Shown here piece after piece: positions 55,201 to 61,900 of a DNA stretch of 64,000 nucleotides. The DNA comes from Chimonanthus salicifolius (lineage: Eukaryota; Streptophyta; Magnoliopsida; Laurales; Calycanthaceae), in assembly GCA_013350335.1 (NCBI GenBank), contig CM023542.1:372001-436000 (forward strand). The letters run 5' to 3'. The number at the start of each line of letters is the position of its first letter. Positions within the stretch are counted from its first letter, which is position 1. The position numbers were made by a program, and so were the translations under genes. Under the pieces are notes generated by a model, which saw only the letters and a program-made list of their open reading frames with translations, searched no databases and was not told the DNA's origin.

Positions 55201-55916
55201 AATGTTTGGGCTGATGAAAATTAAATCTTTCATTAGACTGAACCTAGAGGCCAAGCCTGACCTGTTCGGAATCTGTGTGAAAGAACCTGGTCTTGACCAT
55301 TACCAATTTATAAGCTGTCTTGGTAGATTTTTTCCTGAGATGGCATTATTCTTATGAACATAACTACTTTTCAAGCTTTAGGTGTATTGATGCCTTCCAT
55401 TTGTATGAATGTAACTAGATTTCAGGCTTTAGTTGTATTGTTGCTTTTGGGCATTAACTATAAGACAACTCTTTTAAAAAGCCTACTTGTGCTTTCTGTT
55501 CATCTATCAAGAACAGCTTTTAAATGCCCATGCATTTTGAATATCCTTTTTTTTGGTACTCTTTGTTGGGATGAATGAGCTTTAACATTTGTTTACACAG
55601 CCAAAGCTGAAGATGGTTCAAATGCAATGTTTTCAGGTACTTGTATGTTAGATGGGGAACAGAGTTGTCAAATATGGTCGTCTTTGTTGGCGAAAGTGGT
55701 GACACAGATTATGAGGGATTGTTTGGAGGTGTGCATAAAACTGTGATACTGAAAGGAGTTTGCAAGGGCACTCAGAGCCAGCTTCAGGCTAACAGAAGCT
55801 ATCCACTAGAAGATGTTGTGTCTTTCGATGGCCCCAACATTGTTCGTACCACCGAAGGATATACATGCGATGATACTCGGTCCGCTTTGGGGAAATTAGG
55901 CATTATCAAGGACTAG
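31220..55916 (+). CDS. SPS: Sucrose-phosphate synthase, family A (SPS1F-like), complete
   Basis: A cytosolic enzyme that makes sucrose 6-phosphate from UDP-glucose and fructose 6-phosphate, a key control point of sucrose synthesis. Thirteen exons: 31220-31405, 31505-31594, 39793-40034, 43167-43230, 43342-44040, 44487-44606, 44795-44926, 45083-45259, 52650-52703, 52795-52857, 52971-53933, 54657-54784, 55637-55916. The joined frame is 3,198 nt, or 1,065 residues, the normal plant SPS length, with no internal stop. The start [15 protein letters not shown] is the family-A N-terminus; a GTG just before it at 31217 is not the start. Domains: N-terminal regulatory (1-160), GT-B glycosyltransferase (about 165-670), linker, and SPP-like (about 775-1055). 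The 24.7-kb length is due to introns of 8.2, 3.1 and 7.4 kb. Intron 3 seems to have a GC donor. Confidence 0.97.
33321..33517 (+). mobile_element. SINE copy 1, with 16-bp target duplication
   Basis: AACATAGCTTCACTTA (33305-33320) and AACACAGCTTCACTTA (33518-33533) flank the element with one mismatch. It has a tRNA-like head (CTTGGTCAGGAACC as box A, GAGTTCAAATCC as box B). The body reads GGCTTGCACACGCTCCGAGG and GACACCTCCTTGGACACC, and the end is A-rich. A relative lies at 41690-41830. Confidence 0.85.
33923..33986 (+). mobile_element. Very short LINE 3' tail with 10-bp target duplication
   Basis: AACCAATGGC at 33913-33922 and 33987-33996 flanks only 64 bp: TTTTAATGAATGAAAATACC, then CTGTTTCCC and an A run. 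This is the LINE 3' end pattern seen at 17.9 kb, cut off just before the tail. Confidence 0.7.
34875..35796. mobile_element. Solo LTR (922 bp) with 5-bp target duplication
   Basis: Ends TGATGTAGGC at 34875 and GCCCACATCA at 35796 are the inverted TG...CA ends of an LTR. TTGTC is present on both sides (34870-34874 and 35797-35801), the 5-bp duplication expected of an LTR retrotransposon. A TATA-like CTTTATAAAG lies near 35,416-35,425. There is no internal domain, so it is best read as a solo LTR left by recombination between two LTRs. Orientation is not certain. Confidence 0.85.
36928..38578 (+). repeat. About 120-bp direct repeats flanking the LTR remnant
   Basis: Bases 36928-37052 and 38465-38578 are similar: TTAGGCC, then TTACATTATGGCA, CAATTTGACCAG, and CTCCATACTCTTATG. 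They lie directly outside the LTR remnant, so host intron sequence was duplicated before or during its insertion. Confidence 0.75.
37076..38460 (-). mobile_element. LTR-retrotransposon remnant (minus), one long and one partial LTR
   Basis: TGATGAAGGC at about 37515 and GCCTGCATCA ending at 38460 bound a 946-bp LTR-like unit. Just left of it, the complement of ATTATCAGAGCATTGATCC (about 37490-37508) resembles the primer-binding site for initiator tRNA-Met (TGGTATCAGAGC), so the element runs on the minus strand. About 135 bp of the same LTR end recurs at 37076-37210. Flanks AATCC and AATTC may be a degenerate 5-bp duplication. No gag or pol is recognisable. Confidence 0.6.
41690..41830 (+). mobile_element. 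SINE copy 2, related to that at 33321
   Basis: Has TTGGCCAGGAATCCGCCT (box A region), GAGTTCGATTCCC (box B), then CACTCCTCGTAGAGTTACCC and CCTTGCACATGCCCCGAGGA. These align along most of their length with copy 1. The 3' end is shorter and the target duplication is unclear. Confidence 0.75.
42390..42850 (+). other. Coding-like segment of unknown origin
   Basis: Two adjacent open frames (42392-42616 and 42655-42843) have normal amino-acid composition (for example [20 protein letters not shown]) and are followed by an AT-rich, polyadenylation-like end near 42930-42975. I recognise no family. It could be a transposon or retrogene remnant. It is in SPS intron 3 and is not needed for SPS. Confidence 0.3.
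45900..49080 (+). mobile_element. Degenerate LINE reverse transcriptase (+), split by another insertion
   Basis: On the + strand [10 protein letters not shown], then [20 protein letters not shown] (46190-46330) match the LINE RT pattern AYDRVP...[28 protein letters not shown] is a decayed form of the GLHQGS.LSP.LFAL motif. A second decayed copy of this segment follows at 46570-46740. The catalytic box appears only at 48904-48970 ([20 protein letters not shown]), after 2.1 kb of foreign sequence. The FADD-type box reads FVDDD. Many stops and frameshifts. Confidence 0.7.
46785..48885 (-). mobile_element. LINE ORF1 fragment (minus): RRM plus DUF4283-like
   Basis: On the minus strand 48870-48637 reads as an RRM ([10 protein letters not shown] as RNP2, GKVFAFVRM as RNP1, ending KKLLVKRAQ). 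At 48157-47891 a segment with [20 protein letters not shown] and GEVLLVDPL resembles the DUF4283-type domain of plant LINE ORF1. Acidic low-complexity frames follow towards 47033. The left boundary has a T-rich stretch (TTATTATTATTATTATTTTT) that may be the tail. It interrupts the + strand LINE reverse transcriptase. Confidence 0.7.
49190..50300 (-). mobile_element. LINE RNase H domain (minus), interrupted by a MITE
   Basis: The minus strand gives [20 protein letters not shown] at about 50145-50090, the usual start of a LINE RNase H domain. It resumes after the MITE with [20 protein letters not shown] and [20 protein letters not shown] at 49500-49370, then a decayed NEVIDF. The order and spacing are right once 49507-50019 is removed. 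Confidence 0.75.
49507..50019. mobile_element. 0.5-kb MITE, copy 1
   Basis: About 513 bp, alignable throughout with 54077-54588 in the same orientation. Ends are imperfect inverted repeats: TTGTTAAAATC at left, the complement of TTGTGAAAATC at right. Subterminal repeats include ACGATTCGTAT. No coding capacity. It splits the RNase H domain of a LINE. No clear target duplication, so the superfamily is unsettled. Confidence 0.8.
50357..52390 (+). repeat. LTR-like direct repeats with unrelated DNA between
   Basis: TGGTAGCACCCATAG and GTATTTATTTG at 50357 recur at 52136. AACCAAAGCTTGGAGG.TTGATT at about 50540 recurs at about 52345. The second copy (52136-52375) has a TATA-like CTATACATATATAGAC and AATAAAAAGG, as in Copia-type LTRs. 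Between them, minus-strand frames at 50929-51470 may be part of another LINE ORF1, but I cannot assign them. Confidence 0.5.
51929..52061 (-). mobile_element. tRNA-headed SINE (minus)
   Basis: The minus strand starts GTTGGGTAGCTCAATTGG (box A) and continues to GGTCGCCAGTTCGAGTCCC (box B). A GC-rich body and a short A tail follow (T run at 51930-51937 on the + strand). GTTGGG can pair with CCCAAC, but the other tRNA stems do not fit, so this is a SINE and not a tRNA gene. Confidence 0.75.
54077..54588. mobile_element. 0.5-kb MITE, copy 2
   Basis: In SPS intron 11 (53934-54656), same orientation as copy 1 at 49507-50019 and roughly 85 percent alike by eye. Makes up 70 percent of the intron and ends some 70 bp before the exon 12 acceptor at 54656. 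Confidence 0.8.
54785..55636 (+). other. SPS intron 12
   Basis: Donor GTAATT at 54785, acceptor TTTCAG at 55636. I see no recognisable element. A 43-bp duplicated phrase (ACTTTTCAAGCTTTAGGTGT and ATTTCAGGCTTTAGTTGT) lies at 55365-55440. Confidence 0.7.
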
Positions 55917-56260
55917 TGGAACGATGTTTCAATTTATCTACTGTTGGAATCCTGTTTGTTTCTCTTGTATTTGTAAAAGAACAGTGTGTGTTGTTCAGCC
56001 TTTGTGATGTTTTGGTCCCCCAAGTTCTCCAGGGCTGGCTTTCCATTAGTGCTGTCATGCTTCCTGGATTTGTCTCAGTTTGTATATCCGAAAATAAAAC
56101 CCAGTGTGTTTACTCCAGAAAACATACAAAACCCGGATCTTGGACCTGTCTTCAAATCCGACCTCATTTTCTTGTCATCTCAAAATAGGCCGTACTAAGG
56201 TAATTGTATTGCCAACAGAAGCCATATTTTTAACATATGGCATACGTCATGTAATAAACC
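55917..56260 (+). terminator. SPS 3' UTR with two AATAAA signals
   Basis: The stop TAG is at 55914-55916. AATAAA hexamers occur at 56093-56098 and 56253-56258, 177 and 337 bp later. Either could direct polyadenylation. Confidence 0.5.
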
Positions 56261-58330
56261 AGCGAGTTCAATTATATTAAACTCGAGAGTTGAGTATTTG
56301 AAAGTGAAAAATTGTGATCAAAATGATTGTTAGTCATCCAATTAAATTGTATTTAAATTGATAGCTATTTCACCATTGATTTTATGGATTTAAATCTTAT
56401 AGCTATAAATGTCTCTTATTCTAAAGTTTTGATTTTAGGACACCCTACAACTCTAAATTCACTATGATGGGGGTCCACCGACCTAAAAAAATATGTTATA
56501 TAATAAAATATAAATTCTATTATTTTGGTGAAGTGACAGACTTCATGATTAAAGTCTTCAAGTACTATCTAGTTTAGATATAAGTTAACGCTGTTGGGCA
56601 TGTTAAAAGATGCTGATATAAAAGATATTTTGTACAGTTGTTTCAAGGTATATTGTATTGGCTATGATGCTCCGCTTCTATCTTTATTGTTCTATTTATT
56701 GAAAAATAAAATGTTTGATTGAATAAATATTTTTAAATATGTTGCATCAAACTCACTCTATATCTATAACATAACCTCTCTACATCTTATAAAATTATTT
56801 ATACTACCTCTATCTTAATTTAGTTGTCCCGTGTATTTTGGAACTAAAAAATAGTTGTGTCAAATGCATTTTGAAAGATTTACATGATGTTGGAAAAATG
56901 TTCATAAGCCTTTTGTGAGAGCTGTCTTAAAAAATTTGAATTTTTAAAATGAGACAGAGGGAGTACTTGACATATGATATTCATTCCAACAACAAAATAA
57001 AATAAATTGTAATAATAATTAAAAAAATATTTTTTTATTTTTTGAATTGTGATCACAAAAAATTTTAAAAATAAAAATTATAATAAAATTAAAGATAATA
57101 ATATAAATTTGTTAATATATTTAAATTAATTATTTTCATCATGTTACACTTATCTACACAAATAAAAATATAAATTATCATTAAATAACTATTTATTTTT
57201 GCAATTTCAATTCATAATAGTTTAATTATCAAATATTAATTCATGACGGTTTGGATTTATTCTAATAAGAAAATCAAATACAAATTAAATTACACAAAAT
57301 CCAAAAAATATTCAAGAAAGAAACATGAGTTCTCATTTTATTCAAAATTAAAGGTCAACACTTAAAACACATATGCACACCGGGTCTATGTAATTTCTTA
57401 TCAAGTTTTCTTTATATACATTAAAATAAAGCATCTGAATTAAAATATATTTTATAAACTAAAATTTAACCCAAATTTCAATTTCAACCTACTTGACTTT
57501 AGCTATTAGAAATTCGCTATAGATCGAACTTTAGACTTCAATTTTTTCATTCATAGCTCATGAAGTATCTTCTTTTTTTTATATATATATTTATATTTAA
57601 AAAAAAAATAGTGCAAAACAAGTAGAGCTAAAATGAACAATTTTGACCCATTTTACCTGTATTTTATCTTTCCGATCGGAACAAGTTAAAATATAAACCA
57701 TTATCAAAATGAACCAATTCTATTATGTTTTTCAACTCTCCAAAGGAACAAAATTGTCAACTAAGGTGAGAATTTAAATTCCATCTAAATTTTCTAACTA
57801 ATTAAATCAAAATGGAGCCAAAACCAACCAGTCTCACTGACCCTAGAAGTCTGTTTTGACCCTATCAACTTAGGTAGTGATAAAGGTGTTTAAAAGTTAA
57901 ATCTAATCCGAGTTCCAAAGAGATACTACTTTTTTCCTAGCCTTTGAGAAGTAGATGGAGGCTTCCTTCATATGATCGCACTGAAAATTAACTCTCTAAA
58001 AGTCTCCCAACCGTTCTACTGCCCATCCTGTTACAGTGAAAGCTGAACGGAAGATTATCAATAGTATATAGCATGTCTATATGGAAGCTCAAATGATTTG
58101 CACTCAAGCTCTTACATTATCATGGATTTTTTTTGTCAACCTTTTCATAGTTAGCTTCTATTTTTTTTTTTCTTTCTAATGTCTGTTGTTTCTTATTTTC
58201 CACTAAGGGCTTGATGGGCCAATCTTGCTTGATCAGAGCTGTTGATCTCTGCCTCTTCTTTTGGATGAACTAACCTTTTCATTATTAAAAGGCCAAAAAA
58301 AAAATATATATTCCCATCCGAGTTGTCACC
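56260..58330. other. Intergenic region SPS-SYT, AT-rich
   Basis: About 2 kb of very AT-rich DNA with one Stowaway MITE (56804-56963). I see no gene. Confidence 0.75.
56804..56963. mobile_element. Stowaway-type (Tc1/mariner) MITE, TA target site
   Basis: 160 bp. The ends are CTACCTCTATCTTAATTTAG at left and, read inward, CTCCCTCTGTCTCATTTTA at right, the classic CTCCCTCYGTCYC terminus. TA flanks both sides (56802-56803 and 56964-56965). Confidence 0.85.
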
Positions 58331-58338
58331 TTTGTCCG

Positions 58339-58379
58339 CACGTGTCTGTTGTAAGCACGTGTGTGTCGGTAAGCACGTG
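58339..58379 (+). promoter_or_regulatory. Triple G-box cluster upstream of SYT
   Basis: CACGTG occurs at 58339-58344, 58356-58361 and 58374-58379, each preceded by G. The second and third have the longer shared context GTAAGCACGTG. Starts are 17 and 18 bp apart. The cluster is about 590-630 bp before the SYT ATG and probably just upstream of its transcribed leader. Confidence 0.6.
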
Positions 58380-58970
58380 GGTCCCATACACAGGCGGACC
58401 AACCATGGCCTGACGTAGCAAGAAGACAAAGCATGCGCACGGCCCTTTCTAGAACAGCTATTCAAACAGAAATACAAACAAGTCACCACATCTTTATCTC
58501 CTTGAAAACGAGATCAGAAACGAACAGCGAGAGAATTTGAAAGAGACAATCAGTCAGATTAAAAAGATTGCCATCAAAACCAACCTTCCTTTCTTGTAAA
58601 GGATCCTTTTCCTTGTTTTCTTTCTCATCAATAATCTATCTTCTCTCACCTTCCTTAGATGCCTTTTTTGTCCTTTTTCTTTTCCAATCCCAGAAAGGAG
58701 ATCCAATAATCTTATCTGGGTATTAAAAAGGCCCCATTTCTTCATCTGGGTTATAGCTAAATTATCGTTTCTGTTTCTTTTATGTGAATTATAGAGGAAA
58801 AATGATCGAATTCTTGCGAGTCATGGTCTATTTTGATGCATTTTCCTCAAATAACGGTTGAATACGATGGTTTCTTAAGCTGAGTCTTTTTTCCTTTTGG
58901 ACCTTTGCGCACTTTGGATTTCTTCTCTTTTGTTTGATCGTGGAATATTGCCTGTGAGGTGTTTGAGGAA

Positions 58971-61900
58971 ATGTCGTTCTTCGTGGGCCTTGTTCTTGGG
59001 ATCACATTTGGCATTGGACTTGTCATAGCTTTTGTCCATTCGGAGAATTCACGATCCAAGCATCGGTCTGAGCTGGTAAGAAACATGGACCACTGTTGAT
59101 TAATTCAATATTTGAATGTTTGTTATCTTTACTAAGTATATGGTTGTGTTTGGGTACACCCAGATTACAATTTATTTTGTCTTTTCGTATAATGGCTGGC
59201 TATTGGTTTCTCTGAGGTTTTTCGGATGATGTTGCGTTAATTGTTTTTCTTTTCTTTACTAATTCGAGCAACCATGTTTCCATAATGTGGGCACCTTCTT
59301 GCTTTTCTTTAAACTCTTAAATCATCCAAAATGGTGGAAAAGCAAGTGTTTCTCATGTTCTTAAAATTTGGGCACCTGAATCACCATCCTTCCCCCTCTT
59401 TTTTTGTTTTAAATTTCAGCCTTTTGGCTCCAAATTGTCATTGATGGTTGGTGTTGGTAATGAGTGTGGTGGAAAATCTAGGAACATAATGACACCTGTT
59501 TCTGTACTGCCATATACCTAGAGCAGGTAGGCATCCTTATGTTCTCCTACACTACTCAAACCTAGAATCAAAATTATCTGTGTATGGGGAAACCATGTTG
59601 AACTTTGAGGGGGAATACTGCTTCATAGTCCGTCGCAGGTCATTTCATATTTTGAAAAAAAATGACTCAAATGTGTAATGATGAGATCACCCATGATTTG
59701 GTGATGTTGTACCTTCCTCTTAAAATGCAGTTTCTCTTTAAATGAAATCATAGACTATTTTGATTCTCAAAGTTGTTGTTCATTGGGGTATATATAAAAA
59801 ACCTCTTTATTCTATTATTTCGTTATTTTTTGTTATTCAGATTAATGGTAAAAATGCTGATTAGATTTTTGATGTGTTTGCTGAATAATGTAATTTTGGT
59901 TCAACTCACCAATAAAAAAAGTTATTGGTATCACTCCTGCAAAACTTTTTGCCTGGACATTTGTGGCAAATGTGAGCATTGTTTTATTTCTCACGTATGT
60001 ATTAACACACTAAAGTAGAACTGTTCAGATGTTCTATATATTTGTCTCTTTTTTTTTCTTATAAAAGTAAAGTTGATCTCACATCGAGTGCCTGCCAACT
60101 GTCCTATGGGCTCTTGTTATATCAACCAACTCTTACTGTATCTGAGTAAAATATTTATTCAACAGTTTCTATATCTGTCTTGCTGTTGCATTCTCATCTG
60201 TTGAAATGCATATGGCCATTGTTAACTTCTGGAATAACATGGTTTTTTCAGTTGCCATGTTACTTGAACAAGTTTAAGATTGATCATTTGCTCTTTTCCT
60301 TTTAAATTTTTTAAGTAATCAGAACCTAGTTTCGTCACCCTCTGTGATCCTGTGCCATGCCACATTTCTGCCCCATCCAAGCTTTTCATCAGTCTAGGCC
60401 AATCATTCGTATCTTCCTCTCTGAGTTGGGACTGCTTATACATAACATTGGAGAGTTCGATTGATGTAAATGCGAAGAATCCATATTGCAGGATCATTCA
60501 AAAAAAAAAAAAAAAAAATCTGTATTGCAGGACTATCTGGTGAGAGGAACATTTTTTTTTGGTTGGTTGGGGGGGTGTTGGGGGTAGTTGATCTATACTT
60601 CAGGAAGGTTGTCTCCAGATGTATAAGGTTTGGATTTGGTCTACATACTTATATTTTGATGCCCAAGAGGCATGGATGTGGGCTTGGGGTGAGTGCTAGT
60701 GCCTTTGGCAAACTGTTACATTCTTTGACACTTATGAACATGAGCATTGTTCCTCATTCTTAACATTCTAAGGATGATGAAGGCATTTTATTGAAATCTT
60801 TGCTGGAAAGGATTTTCGTGTCATTCATGAACTTGTTTTGTTTGTAATGCTTTGTTGCTCATAGGTATTTTAAGTGTCCACATTGAATATTGGTTGGTAA
60901 TCATTATCTTGGATGATATATGCACTCATACAGGCTTTTACAACCAACTAACTATTTTTTGTTTCAGGCCTCAACAGTTGCATCATTTGCCAGGATGACG
61001 GTGGAAGATTCAAGGAAGCTTCTTCCTGGTGATTTTTATCCTTCTTGGGTTGTTTTCTCACAACGCCAGAAGTTGAGTTCTTTTTGGCAATTGCACTCCT
61101 TGCATGTTCTTTATTTGCTTTGATAATGATCATAGTAGTTAAAGGTGCACCAAGGCTCATGCATAGGTGTTGTAGGGCCACGTATCATTATCATTGCCCT
61201 GGATAGCCATTATTTGTAGAGAGAGAGCCAAAAAACTAGAAAATGGCAATTTGGATAGCCATCATTTGTAGGTGGAGAGCAGGATATTCAAAAAAACTAG
61301 AACATGGAAAGAAAGTTACAAAATCAAGATATTTGAAAAAGGAATAAAATTTTAGTGGGAAGGAATGAAAGATGTGCAAAGAGAGAAAAGAAAGAGAGGA
61401 AAATGACAATTCCATAGGTTTGAGTGAAACCTCTAATCATTAGGTGACTTTATATTAACCAGTGGATTTGTCTAGATTGTGTTTGAGAGCAAAGACTCAC
61501 TTACACCCTATAGGTATTTTACCCTACGATAGGGATACCATGTCCCAAGTTTGATTTTTTTTCAAACGCAGCCAATTCTTCTTCTATAGCAGCCTTCTAG
61601 GGAAAGAAATCTGTACAACACGCCCCCCCACCAACACCCACCCACCCACCCTGCGCGCGTGCACAAAAGAAAAAAAACCAATTTCTACAAATCAGATCAA
61701 GGAAATTTCAGATCTAGAATTCTTCAATCACCACCGTCACAACAGCTCGTGTTAGGAGAAAATCTGAAGCTTTGAAGGATTACCCAACCTAATTTCACTC
61801 ATATGAAAAGGAATTAGGCTCAAATCTCACTAGGAAAGTTGACACCATGCAAGATTCACTAATGAAATAAAAAATTCAATTGAATCCAAACTTGAATTAT

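Larger units (their letters stand above)
52971..55916 (+). other. SPS: SPS exons 11-13: linker and SPP-like domain
   Basis: Exons 52971-53933, 54657-54784 and 55637-55916 encode residues 610-1065. After the GT-B end ([15 protein letters not shown]) comes an acidic linker with [19 protein letters not shown]. An SPP-like HAD domain follows, with VDSDSS at residues 784-789 where phosphatases have DxDxT. Ser in the last position and the known loss of activity in this family suggest a structural role. The 3' exon carries [15 protein letters not shown] and ends KLGIIKD. Confidence 0.93.
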
